Source: Artemia franciscana (Eukaryota; Arthropoda; Branchiopoda; Anostraca; Artemiidae). From it: 64,000 nt of DNA. Both the position numbers and the translations under genes were made by a program. The notes under the pieces were generated by a model that saw nothing but the letters and a program-made list of their open reading frames with translations, was not told where the DNA came from and did not search any database. The stretch is taken from contig NC_088863.1 of NCBI RefSeq assembly GCF_032884065.1, positions 41,758,880 to 41,822,879 on the forward strand, written 5' to 3'. Shown in pieces: positions 1 through 10,352 of this stretch (positions within the stretch are counted from its first letter, which is position 1; each line of letters starts with the position of its first letter).

Positions 1-1450
1 TTAATTCTGAATATTTAGAAAAAATGAGGTATTTTTAACTTACGAACGGGTGATCGGATCTCAGTGAAATTTGATATTTAGAAGGATATCGTGTCTCAAA
101 GCTCTTATTTTAAATCCTGACTGGATCTGGTGACATTGGTGGAAGTTTGGGGTGGGGGAACCTAAAATCATGGAAAACGCTTAGATTGGAGGGATCGGGA
201 TGAAACTTGGTGGGAAAAATAAGCAGAAGTCTTACACTCGTGATTTACATAATTGGAACGGATCCGCTCTATTGGGGGGGGGGGGGGGGGGGTAATTCTG
301 AAAAAATAAGAAAAAATGACGTATTTTAACTTACGAAGGAGTGATCGGATCTTCATGAAACTTCATATTTAGAAGGATCTCGTAACTCAGATCTCTTATT
401 TTAAATCTCATTCGGATCAAGCGTAATTGGGGGGGGGGCAGTTGGGGGACCGGAAATCTTAGAAAATACTTAAAGCGGTGAGATCAGGATGAAACTGGAT
501 GGGAAGAATAGAAACCTGTCCAAGACACGTGACTGACATAAGCGGACCGGATCTGCTCTCTTTGGTGGAATTGGGGGGGGGGGTAATTTGAAAATTGAGG
601 TATTTGTAACTTACGAAAAGGTGACCAGATCTTAATGAAATTTGATATTTCGAAGGATCTTGTGCTTTAAAGTTCTAATTTTAAATTCCGACCAGATCCT
701 GTGACATTGGGGAGAGTTGGAGGGGGAAACCGGAATTCTTGGAAAACGTGAAAATTGGGGTATTTTTATCTTACGTATAGATGATTGGATCTTAATGAAA
801 TTTGATTTTTAGAAGGAATTCATGTCTCAGAGCTCTTATTTCAAATCCCGACCAGATCTTTTGACATTGGGGGAGTTGGAGGGGGAAATCTTGGAAAAAC
901 ATTTGGAGTGGAGGAATCGGGATGAAGCTTGGTGGATAGAATAAGCAAATGTCCTTGATACATGATTGACAGAATTGTACTGGATTCGCTCTCTTTGGGG
1001 AGTTGGGGTAGGGGTTCAGTGATTTGACGAGTTTGGTGCTTCTGGACGTGCTAGGACGACGAAAATTGGTAGGCGTGTCGGGGAGCTGCACAATTTGACT
1101 TGATAAAGTCGTTTTCCCAGATTCTACCATCTGGGGGGCTAAAGGGAGAGGAAAAATTATAAAAAATTAGGTATTTATAACTTAGGAGTGGGTGATCGGA
1201 TCTTATTGAATTTTGAAATTTAGAAGGACATCGTGACTCAGAGCTCTTATTTTAAATCCTGACCGGCATTAAGCCTCTTATTTTCCTTTTTAAATCAATC
1301 TATTGATTCATAGAATTTTGTTAGAGCTCATACCATATGATCTCTTGGCTCTTAGCTCTTCTCGCCTCGTCACAAGTGCCATATGAGCTCTTAGCTCTTG
1401 TTTTGCTTAATTTTTCGTACTAGGTGACTTACCATATGAGAAGCTGCAAA
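1..1450 (-). repeat. R1 dispersed repeat, about five degenerate units
   Basis: Degenerate units follow one another here in the minus orientation. The recurring core reads, on the + strand, as 'gaaatttgatatttagaagg' near 65, 356, 637, 797 and 1207, followed by 'agctcttattttaaat' and a G-run of 8-17 bases. Spacing is irregular (about 160 to 410 bp). The same family occurs on the + strand at 30300-30930, 31390-31930 and 43850-44754. The part at 1261-1450 carries 'gagctcatatgg'-type palindromic words that also occur at 30400-30480. No conserved reading frame is seen; open stretches here are low-complexity. It is a repetitive non-coding family of unknown class. Confidence 0.75.
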
Positions 1451-1493
1451 CCGCTTGATCGAGCAATGGCCTGCTCTGATTAATTTTTTCTGA

Positions 1494-2254
1494 AATTTGT
1501 GCCAAAGAAAAAGAATTTAAAGAACTTTATTTCGAATCTGAAGTATCTGAAAAGTGTCAGTTGGCTAAGAAAGCCAACAATGAAAGCTGAAATCAAGTTT
1601 ATTTTGAATTCTGCAAATACCTTCGCTGTATTCATTGGAGTGTTTTGACGACAAGAGCCATTGATTCAAGTACTTAATTTTGAGATGCTTCGCTTATGCA
1701 CAGTTCTTCTCGGACAGATTGTACGTGCCACTGATGCCAACCATCACCTCCCCTTGGGGTTAAGAAGCATAGACAGTGCTGCAGAACTATATCTAATGTA
1801 ATAAGCAAATCCTGGCAGCTCTTTCTTCTTTGAAAGTGACTCAGAAAGATAGAAAACTTTTTTTCCAGGAGTTAGGAAGCACGTCAAAGCTGCTGTACAG
1901 TATTTTTTGGCAAAATGCCCAGTAATTTGTGCCAAAGAAAAAGAGTTTAAAGAACTTTATTTCAAATCTGAAGTATCTGAAAAGTGTCAGTTGGCTAAGA
2001 AAGCCAACAATGAAAGCTGAAATCAAGTTTATTTTGAATTCTGCAAATACCTTTGCTGTATTCATTGGAGCGTTTTGACGACAAGAGCCATTGATTCGTG
2101 TACTTAATTTTGAGTTGCTTCGCTTATGCACAGTTCTTCTCGGACAGATTGTACGTGCCACTGATGCCAACCATCACCTCCCCTTGGGGTTAAGAAGCAT
2201 AGACAGTGCTGCAGAACTATATCTAATGTAATAAATAAATCCTGGCAGCTCTTT
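1494..2254 (+). repeat. 430-bp direct tandem duplication with coding-like remnant
   Basis: The segment starting at 1494 is repeated from 1924 with very few differences, a spacing of 430 bp, and the second copy runs into the assembly gap at 2255. On the + strand both copies give a patchy reading with words such as 'KEFKELYFESEVSEKCQLAK' and 'HVKAAVQYFLAKCPV', interrupted by in-frame stops. This looks like an old transposase or gene fragment, but I do not recognise the family. Because the second copy ends at the gap, part of the duplication may be an assembly effect. Confidence 0.6.
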
Positions 2255-2354
2255 NNNNNNNNNNNNNNNNNNNNNNNNNNNNNNNNNNNNNNNNNNNNNN
2301 NNNNNNNNNNNNNNNNNNNNNNNNNNNNNNNNNNNNNNNNNNNNNNNNNNNNNN
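2255..2354. other. assembly gap (100 N)
   Basis: Exactly 100 N. This is the conventional size for a gap of unknown length, so the true distance between flanks is not known and tandem copies of the 430-bp unit may be collapsed here. Confidence 0.98.
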
Positions 2355-2505
2355 AAACAGATGAAAAAAACAGAACAGAAACAGAAACAGGTCAAACAAA
2401 AACAGGTAGCCTGTTTCTGTTTTCTGTTCTGTTTTTGTAAAAACAGAAACAGAAACAGGCAGAAACAGGCAAGAAAAAACAGAAACAGAAAACAGAAACA
2501 GTGCC
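2355..2505. repeat. ACAGAA/CTGTTT low-complexity with inverted arms
   Basis: Adenine-rich 'aacagaaacag' repeats occur on both sides of a short reverse-complement stretch ('ctgtttctgttttctgttctg' class, about 2408-2440), so the strand can fold into an imperfect hairpin. No gene is seen between here and 2883 apart from unsupported open frames. Confidence 0.6.
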
Positions 2506-2883
2506 GATGCTTAATGATAATCAGTACTTAAATTATTGTAATTTCTTTCCTATCATTGTTGTATCAAATTTTTACTAAGAATTTTTATGGGAAATAGCTG
2601 TGTGTTTCTGGAAAAAATGAAAAATAAGGTAGTAAAACTCAGAAAGCCTGTGATGTGGCATTTGAGACTCTGTAACCTTTCCCCCCTAAGACTGTTTTGT
2701 TGGGTTAACTTATCAAGAAATGTTGTACTATTGATTCAATTTGGAAGAACTGATAATTTTTTTTTATTTTTTTTAGGACTATTTGAACTGTATCATTTTT
2801 TTATTTCAACTTTGACTTTAAGGGAGCAGTTAGAATTTTCATATAAAATCCTGAATACATCATGATGGTTAAATAGCTCAAAA

Positions 2884-3420
2884 AAGGGTCGAACCCGGTC
2901 AAAAATGCAATATAAACGAAAATGGTACCAAAATGATAAGAAAAAAATCTGTACAACATACTAAACGTCCCCATAAATCTGAGTGTGACAAGTACCCGAA
3001 AAACAGGGGGAAAGTGGGGAAAATGCCGAACATGCCCAGAAAATAGTTTAAAGTGAGTTTTCTGAGGTTTTCACATACGCTGATTACGAATTTTACATCT
3101 AAAATTCAGTATAGAAAAAGAGTACTACGGAAAACAGGGGAAAGAAGGGAGAAAAGAGAAGAATGCAGGGTAGGGGTAGAAAGCGGTTTGAAAGATATTT
3201 TCTGGGGTATTCCTATCTGGTGAATATGAAACTGAGAACTAAAATGATATAAAAAAAATCGATTAACAAAAAAAATGGAAAAGGAGGGGGAAAGGGGAAA
3301 TATACAGGGTGGGGGTAGAAAGCATGTGGAAATGTGTTTTCTGGGGTTTTTCTATCTGCTGATTGTAAAACTGGAAAAGGCAAAAAAAAACTCGAGAAAG
3401 AAATATGGAAAGATGCTGAA
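2884..3420 (+). repeat. left terminal inverted repeat with subrepeats
   Basis: The arm contains about three tandem subrepeats of 150-190 bp. Each has a purine-rich run (ggggaaa...), then 'gggtagaaagc', then 'ttttctggggttttcctat', then 'ctgatt/c..gaaactga'. The same order in reverse complement forms the right arm. Confidence 0.75.
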
Positions 3421-3740
3421 ATTACATTATTCCGTGTTCCTCGCCGTTATCAACAAGCGCGTCCGTTCGTCAGCATAATCCCGTTCTAATTCGACATTCA
3501 GTAAGAGAAGCAAGGTAGACTAGTCACCGCGGAGTTCCTGACGGAATGACATCTAGCGGATCCAATAGTCTCCAGTCTACGTGAATGCTTACACATGGTG
3601 ACATGGTACTAGGATAAATCAAGGTACGACGAGATTTTTTGTTAGGTCAAACATAATTTCGAGTATCGGCAACTCTTCTTTCAGTACTAAGCCAAGTTTA
3701 GTTCATTATTTTCCCTGGGTGCCGAATTCATGGTTATTAA

Positions 3741-5170
3741 TTGTGTTTTGTCAAGATGAAGCAAGAGCGACATCTAGTTTTACAGCTTGTTTTCAGAGAC
3801 GGTCTTTCGACTGCTGCCCATACATCCGAAAACGACATGGCAGAAACTCTACATTTACGAACTCTGCAGTTATCCGCCCGCTTTTTTTTTAGAATCCCTG
3901 GCATAATGCGTCAGCCAGACAAACCTGTACTAGCGAAAGCAATATGGAAAGAAGCGAAAACGAACTCGATTCACCGCCTGCGAGTGTCAAATCTTGTCAC
4001 TATAGTTGACGGAGGTTGGCTGCTTCAGCAAGTACCTTGGAAGATTGGTGATACTTGTGATTCAATCTGTGACAGCTATGTTAGTTTCATTACTCGACGC
4101 TGTACCTCCCCTACTGTTATCTTCGATGGATACAGCGCTGGTCAAACCACGAAAGATGCTACGCACAACCGATGGTGTAAGGGAAGCCAGCATCAAGTAA
4201 TCGATTTCAGTTTAGGGATTAAGCTACAGAAAAAGAAGGAAGAGTTTTTGAGCAGCACTCAGAACAAACAGCGAATTATAAGGTACATCGGGGAAAAACT
4301 CAGAGCCAAAAGATTTGAAGTCGTCCATACGAAGGACGATGCTGACTATTTAATCGTGAAGACTGCCATAACGAAAGCAGAAAACTCTGAAACAATAGTT
4401 CTTGGCAACAACACTGACCTTCTGATTCTACTCTTGTATCACCTCCCACCTAATGCAAAAAGAATTTACTTCGAATCGTCAATGAACGCAAAAGAAGCGA
4501 TAACACGGTTCTGGTGCCTCAACGAAGTGCAAAAAAATGAGAGAAGTATCCAGGCTGTTTCTGGTAGGGCACGCACTCTTGGGATGTGACACGACCTCAC
4601 GAGTTTTCGGACTTGGAAAGCAAGCTGTGCTACCTCTTTTGAAGAAGAGCTAAGTGTTCAGAAAAAAATGCGAAGTGTTTCTGGATGAATCATCGTCCTA
4701 AGATGAAATTGTGAAAGCGGGTGAATATCTTCTCCTCAGCTTGTATAAAGCACGACCAAACGGAGATCTTGCTAAGCTGCGACATCGAATTTTCTTGGAA
4801 AAGTTTCTTCATCTAATGCTACGGCGTTTGTTAAGCCTGAAAGTCTTCCGCCAACCGAAGCTGAAGCTTCATTCCACTCCCAGCGAGTGCACCTCCAGGT
4901 ATCCCGTTGCAAAAAGAAACCAGATGACCTTGACCCGGCTGACTGGGTTCTCAGAGACCATAAATACTCACCTGTGATGACCGATTGTTGCCCGCACCTC
5001 AAACTCTTTTGAGTGTCTTGAGATGCAAGTGTAAGATAGGCCGCGAGAACTCGCGATGCAGCTGCAAGAAAAATGGATTAGCGTGTACGTTCACGTGCAG
5101 AGAATGTCAGGGTATCAACTGTTTGAACAGGGACAACGAGATTGTCGAAGACGAGGAGCTCGACTAGTGA
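3741..5170 (+). pseudogene. PIN-like nuclease / cysteine-rich tail protein, broken
   Basis: An open frame of 282 codons (3741-4589) starts the readable part. It contains 'VTIVDGGWLL', 'TVIFDGYSAGQTTKDATHNR' and 'DADYLIVKTAI...ETIVLGNNTDLLILLLYH', the pattern of a large unnamed animal gene family with PIN/FEN-like acidic motifs. A frameshift near 4566 moves the next conserved block, 'GCDTTSRVFGLGK' (4582-4620), into another frame; stops follow at about 4653 and 4686. The C-terminal block 4985-5167 has eight cysteines in C-x-C, C-x-C, C-x3-C-x2-C-x4-C order, resembling a CXC (tesmin/TSO1-like) tail. The gene is intronless and sits between long inverted repeats, so it is probably the transposon's own protein. 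The nuclease role is inferred from motif pattern only. Confidence 0.65.
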
Positions 5171-5381
5171 TATCAATGCTGTGTTTCTCAAGTCAGCTAT
5201 ACTGTCTTAAAAAGTGCAGATTGTACCTCTAGTTACTGAAGTTCTTTTTTTAGTTTTTGTATTCAACGATATTGCCTTCGAAAGTGCAAATTTTACCTAT
5301 AATAGATGAAGTTTTATACTGTAATCATTGCCAAGCGGTTGTTTTCTTTATATTTATTAATTCAAATGGTTGTAAGAAATA
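5171..5381. other. 3' untranslated part of the transposon gene
   Basis: Two imperfect copies of 'gtgca.attt/gtacctctagt' spaced about 75 bp lie after the broken gene and before the LINE tail. No coding signal is seen. Confidence 0.4.
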
Positions 5382-5403
5382 TAATAATAATAATAATAAT
5401 AAT
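5382..5403 (-). repeat. (ATT)n tail of the LINE
   Basis: About seven repeats of aat on the + strand directly follow the LINE 3' UTR. Simple-repeat tails mark the 3' end of several LINE groups and fix the element's orientation as minus. Confidence 0.75.
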
Positions 5404-5528
5404 TTACTTATAACCCACAAAGTACATTAAACCGTGGAGTAAACACACAAAAAAAGAAAAAAAAAACAAGACAAAAAACATAACAACATAAATAACATAG
5501 CAGCATAACAACATACAACATAAGTAAA

Positions 5529-6872
5529 TTACCTCAATTCAAAAAATGGCCAAAGAGGGTCAAAAACACCAATTATTTGCCGAGTTTTAAGACATATATC
5601 TTTAGATAAATGTTTCAGTCGCGAGGGCGCATCAACGATGTCAAATTTAGAAACGACTGTATGATTCCGATACCACCGAGGCAGACGCAGCAAATACTTG
5701 CAATACTTAAAATATCCTGAGCGTATTTTCTTTATATCCTTCTTGCGAAGGAGGAAAGTAAAACCAGAAAGATAAAAAACAGTAGGGGCGCAAAAACTAG
5801 AATAAAGACGGCATAGTCCTTTTCGGTTATACCGACCACGATTTTGTGAAATTTTCGCGTATCCAACCCGCATACTTTTCAGCACGCTGGACGTAATAGC
5901 GGAGCAAGTAGACGAAAGTGACGTGGAAAAAGAGAGATCCAACCATTTAATACTTGCTGAACATGGTATAGTTGAAGAACCCAAGCAAAGGGGTGATGCT
6001 GATGGATGACTGCCAAGACACAAAAACTCACATTTGGAGGCATTAACTGAAAGGTCTACTGTGGACAGTGCCGCTGAAAGCCGGTAAAAGTTGGGAATTA
6101 GACTATGTTTTGTCCGGCTACGAAGCAGAACATCATCAGCATATGCAACGTGACGAATGCCTAAATTATCATTGTAAAAAATTGACGGTTGAAGACGTTG
6201 GAGACACGAAGCTAAAACACATTTAAATATGCTCGGGGATAATACGGCACCTTGCCTAACGCCTTTTTTAACAGGAATATACTCCCCTACAGTACCATTC
6301 CACTTCATCCTAACTGAAGAATTAGCATACCAATACTTAAGCACGGAAACAATAGAAAGGTTAACACCTGAGGCTGCTAGAGAAAACAAAGCATTTGAAT
6401 GAATTACATTGTCAAAAGCACTAGATATGTCAACAGTCAAACAATACAGGGGACTTTTTTGAGCAGCAGCTTGTTTCATTAGCCGACCCACAATATGGTG
6501 AGCTTGAACGCAGCCCATGCCTTTTCTAAAATCAAGCTAGAAGGGTGTAAAATTACACTTGGAGTTAATGGCCGGTAGCAGTACATATTCAAATAGCTTA
6601 CTAACAAAACAAGACACAGTGATAGGACGGTAATTAGAGCAAGCACTGGGGTCCATACCCCTCTTAACTATGGGAGATATACAACCGGACAAAAAACTAT
6701 CTGACACAACGGACTGTGCCAAACACATCTGAAACAATAACTGGAAATGCTTCAGCAGTTCAGGACAATCATAAGCAAAAAACTTGAAGCATAGACCATC
6801 ACTATCGAGAGACTCAGACTTATTGACTTGCTTAAGAGGTCGGAGTATAACACCAGATTCCACCGACAACAC
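5529..6872 (-). pseudogene. LINE reverse transcriptase domain
   Basis: Two open stretches, 6872-6540 and 6518-5529, are in the same frame and separated by a single TAG at 6539-6537. The first has the RT entry motif 'CSNYRPITV'; the second has 'LTVDISSAFDNV', 'KGVRQGAVLSPSIF' and an intact 'YADD' catalytic box encoded at 6143-6132. C-terminal 'YFKYCKYLLRLPRWYRN' is typical of the LINE tail. With one stop to correct it is young compared with other LINEs in the window. Confidence 0.85.
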
Positions 6873-6947
6873 TAGAGATTGGTTTATACGAATTGGGAGG
6901 ATTGAGTTGACAAGCTTTGTAAAATGATTTTGGAGATTAATATTAAA

Positions 6948-7502
6948 TTAAAGCAAAATATTTTTATAATGAGAAACGAAGTCACACAGCCGAAGAGACG
7001 AATTAATTGGAGGTGAACACTTTACACTGTTTATAACACGATCCCAGGATTTCTTGTCACAAGGACCATCCCAGGCATTCAGTCTCGCTGTACGCAGGGA
7101 ATATTTGTACTCTCGTTTGGTTTTCTGTTTTATTTGATGTACTGAACCAGAAGAAGGACGATCACAGGCTATCCACATACGGAGCCAGAACTTAGCTTTT
7201 TGTTTAGCCAGCTTCACTTTAGGATCAATTTTCCAAAAGGGATTGCGAGTACCCGTTCGCACGCACTCGGAGGTAACAGCTTTTTTAGCGGCAGACTTTA
7301 GATAGAACACTATTTGCTGATAATACGAGTTGATATCTATCCGAGTTGAAGTTGTAGATACAGATGTTTGCAATAAGTGGAAAGGCACTTTAATAGATGA
7401 TAATAACTGGGACAATGTCAATACATAAAGTGGAACATTGGTATTTTCCCAATTTAACTTCGAGGACCACTTGGGAGAGTTGCGTTGCACAGAGCTTGCC
7501 AT
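6948..7502 (-). pseudogene. LINE ORF2 linker between endonuclease and RT
   Basis: An open stretch of 184 codons with basic, tryptophan-containing blocks ('PFWKIDPKVKLAKQKAKFWL', 'KREYKYSLRTARLNAW') has the character of the segment between endonuclease and RT in LINE ORF2. It is separated from the RT by a frame break at 6873-6947. Confidence 0.65.
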
Positions 7503-8182
7503 GGAGCAAGATAGTTGGCACGTGATTGGTTAATGATCGTGGTCGATTTTAGAGTCGTCCACATGAACTATTGATGAAAGTAGAGTTGAATCTGACACAA
7601 TTACATGATCAAGGTTGGAAGTTAGACCACCACGATTGTGAATAATAAGTAAATAGAAGATTTTTATCAGCAAGATGGAATCCTCCGGGTAGTGAATCGA
7701 GAAAGATTTCAGATCGGTCGGAATTAGATAATAAGTCAGTGTTCATGTCGCCGGCGAGAACCCATTTGGTATTTTATTTTGAAAGGTCGCTAAGTAGTGT
7801 TCGTAGGCGATTACATGCTTGTGAAAAACTAGACAATGACTGCACAGTCTTTTTATTACAGGGGAAATAAATGTTTATAAATGCGATATCACCAAATTTT
7901 ATCGCTAAGATGTTAGCGTGGCTTTGCAATAATATTGGCTGAGTCTTGTGTCTGAAATAGATGGCCGGACCTTCTGATGGTCTACCACGGGTTTTCTGGG
8001 GCGGCTCTCAAGAAGGTATAATGGGTCCGAAAACGCTTTAGGCTATCAACATTCACTTTAGAGAGAAGGTGCTCCTGTAGAAACACAATATCATTTTCAA
8101 GCAGCTCACTAATCAGTAGATCCTTGTCTTTTGTACCATTAATATTAAGGGACACAAAGCTAAACGGAGTTTGAGCATTCAT
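7503..8182 (-). pseudogene. LINE ORF2 start and APE-type endonuclease, frameshifted
   Basis: ORF2 starts with ATG at 8182-8180. The first 66 residues include 'FVSLNINGTKDKDLLISELL' and 'DIVFLQEHLLS', the N-terminal strands of an APE-like endonuclease. The rest of the domain down to about 7500 is split by frameshifts and stops. The ATG overlaps the stop of the upstream ORF1 as ATGA (8182-8179), which suggests stop-restart translation in the intact element. Confidence 0.7.
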
Positions 8183-8690
8183 TTATTAGCGTTGTTGAGA
8201 GCCGATCGGAGAACTTTGCATCTCAGACTAAAACATACGTGTTCCATAGTGCAATTTGCACATTTTGGCGACGCTTGGCATGGGTTTTCCTTGGAATTCA
8301 CATGAGGGCCAGAACATCTGGATCACTTGGGATGTGCTGGTGAGCGGGGACAAGCTCCAATCAGGTGATCAGTACTTTGACAGCGAAAGCATCGACGCGG
8401 AATGGATTGAAAGGGCTTAGCGCGAAAAATTTCGTACCCAATACGGATTCCAGACTCCAGTACCGCGTTCAGAGCGGTTTTGTCGATAAACTCGAGGTGA
8501 AAAGTGCGAGAATTGCCGATTTGATTAGCACTAATAAGTCCTTCCACTGAGCCTCTAAATCAGCTCTTGAATAGTTATGGGGTATTTCACGGACAACAGC
8601 TAAAGGCTTTTTATCAATTACTTTGGTATATATATGATTCACGAAAGTAAAAGTTTGATACTTAAGCGAGTTATTTTGTCCATAGGCTTA
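8179..8690 (-). pseudogene. LINE ORF1 C-terminal part with zinc knuckles
   Basis: The minus strand reads 'RCFRCQSTDHLIGACP' followed, after a single premature TGA near 8325, by 'RCSGPH...NPC' and 'PKCANC' to a stop overlapping ORF2. These are gag-like CCHC zinc knuckles that bind nucleic acid in LINE ORF1 proteins. Upstream coding-like sequence ('KPLAVVREIPHNYSRADLEA') continues to about 8690, where similarity stops; the first part of ORF1 is missing. Confidence 0.7.
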
Positions 8691-8769
8691 CTTATTAGCC
8701 ATTAGCAGCTGGCTTAGGAGTCAGGCCTCCCTTCCCTTTTTCCGCTATTTCCTCAGTTTTGTTCGCTTT

Positions 8770-9340
8770 TCATAGTTCTCGTTTTCTTTCCTTCATTTTA
8801 GGTGTCAGTTTCGTGATCGGCAGATAGGAAAACCCCAGAAAACACATCTCAAACTGATTTCTACCCCTGACTTATATTGTCCCTTTTCTTACCCTCTTTC
8901 CCCCTTTCCCCCGTTATGGGGGGGGTGGGGTCTCATGTCTTTATTTCATTTTAGGTGTCAGTTTCGGGATCAGCAGATAGGAAGCCCCAGAAAAATATTT
9001 CAAAGTGCTTTCTACCCCTACCCTGTATTTTAAAAAAATTTCCCCTCTTCCTCCTGTCCCCCCCCCCCGTTTTCCGTAGTACTTTTATTTTATACTGAGT
9101 TTTAGATGTCAGTTTTGTGATCAGCGTATGGGAAAGCTCCAGAAATCTCACTTTGAACTATTTTCTGCGCATGTTTGGCAGTTTTCACAATTTCCCCCGC
9201 ATTTCCCCCTTTTCCCCTGTTTTTCGGGTACTCGCTCCACTCGGATTTATGAGTACTTTTAGTATGTTGTACAGAATTTTTTTCTGATCATTTTGGTACC
9301 ATTTTCGTTTATATTGCAATTTTGTCCGGGTCAGACCCTG
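8770..9340 (-). repeat. right terminal inverted repeat with subrepeats
   Basis: This is the reverse complement of the left arm at 2884-3420, with the same subrepeat order ('ggtgtcagtttcg.gatc', 'agataggaa..ccccagaaaa', 'tttctacccct', C-runs). Length differences between the arms sit mainly in the homopolymer runs. Confidence 0.75.
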
Positions 9341-10114
9341 AAAGTCGTGGACTAATAGTAAACAGGCATATTTTGGATTCATTCAGAAATAAGATTGAAA
9401 GGGAATTCTTTTGAACAAGCCTTACTCAAAGTCACATTTTGCTTAAAATGTACATCTTGATATTTTATTTATATAACAGTTGTAGAAGCCCTGAACTTTT
9501 GATCCGAAAACAGGGATGTATTATCGTCAAGACTGAAGGCAAAAATTCATCGCAAATTCTCTCCAAAATGAATTAGAAAGGAACTCTTTAGAAACCTCTT
9601 ACTCAAAGACTACCTGAAATTATGAGCCTAATAAGTTTTTTGCGTATCGTTTTATTTTATGTACATATTAACAGTGTATTACCAGATTTAGCTCACATTG
9701 TTAGTATAATTTTTTCCTCATTTACAGCCTTAAATAAAATTTGTTCTCCAACATATATGCTTCATGTGACAGTTGTATAAACTATGTTTGAGACGGTGGA
9801 ATAGCCTGATAGAGCAAACAGGGTTGATACATGTGTCTCAAAGATACATATTTTTGCACCCCTTATTATATGGAGCATGCTCCAAAGGCTGCACAGCCTT
9901 TGTCCGGTGATAGATGAAGCGAAGGATTCATTGTCTATAAGGAATTAAAAGCTATTCACGCCACTTCGGATCTAAGTGAGAGACCTATTCTACTTTCAAA
10001 TCCATAACTTACGCTAAAGTGTTTAGACAATTTTAAAGTTTATGGCAAAAAAAAGTTGCAGTATTTTTTCTCGAGTCCTGATTTTTTATAAATTTGATTA
10101 TTCTCAATTTCTAG
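9341..10114. other. presumed U2SURP intron sequence, nothing recognised
   Basis: AT-rich sequence without coding similarity. It ends in a polypyrimidine-like 'ttctcaatttctag' acceptor at 10114. Confidence 0.5.
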
Positions 10115-10352
10115 GAATCAGAAGATTTGGATGGTAAGCCAATAGACCAAGAAGAAGAAGAGGAAGATATTGATGGTGCCCCTGTCAGTGAAGAGGATGC
10201 AGACAGTGACGGTGGTATGCCTTTAGATGGTGCTGCCTTGCTAAGACATGCAGGAATGCTTCAAGGCTCCATTAAACAAGAGGTGAAAAAAGAATCTCCA
10301 GGTCCAAGTAAACAATCAGTGAATGAATCCAAGAAGGCAACTGTTCTTCCAG
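10115..10352 (+). CDS. U2SURP: U2SURP exon: acidic DLDG/DIDG linker
   Basis: It follows 'tttctag' and ends before 'gtaaac'. It begins in phase 0 and ends after the first base of a glycine codon. It encodes 'EDLDGKPIDQEEEEEDIDG', then 'MPLDGAALLRHAGMLQG' and a Ser/Lys-rich stretch. These acidic repeats precede the cwf21 region in the family. Confidence 0.9.

Larger units (their letters stand above)
5382..8700 (-). mobile_element. non-LTR retrotransposon (LINE), 5'-truncated
   Basis: Reading on the minus strand: the end of ORF1 with zinc knuckles (about 8690-8179), then ORF2 with endonuclease (8182 to about 7500), linker (7502-6948) and reverse transcriptase (6872-5529), then a T-rich 3' UTR ending in (ATT)n at 5382-5403. 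The layout with CCHC-type ORF1, APE endonuclease and RT fits the Jockey/I group of LINEs; RNase H is not seen. The 5' end is lost inside ORF1. It lies within the long-TIR transposon and so inserted later. Confidence 0.85.
2884..9340. mobile_element. DNA transposon with long terminal inverted repeats, LINE inside
   Basis: Sequence at 2884-3420 returns as its reverse complement at about 8770-9340. The outer ends align as agggtc-(t)gacccgg-caaaa-tgcaatataaacgaaaat on both sides. Between them lie a broken PIN-like/cysteine-rich gene (3741-5167) and a 3.3-kb LINE (5382-8700) that is a later insertion; without it the element would be about 3.2 kb. A target-site duplication is not clear: flanks are A-rich and both ends have drifted. 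The superfamily is not identified from the ends. An XPG/PIN-type nuclease in a DNA transposon is known from Academ elements, which makes that a candidate, but this is inference. Confidence 0.7.

Noticed and set aside
792..1130. 112-codon minus-strand open frame with Pro/Ser-rich product
   Set aside because: It lies in the R1 repeat; the other R1 copies do not keep the frame.
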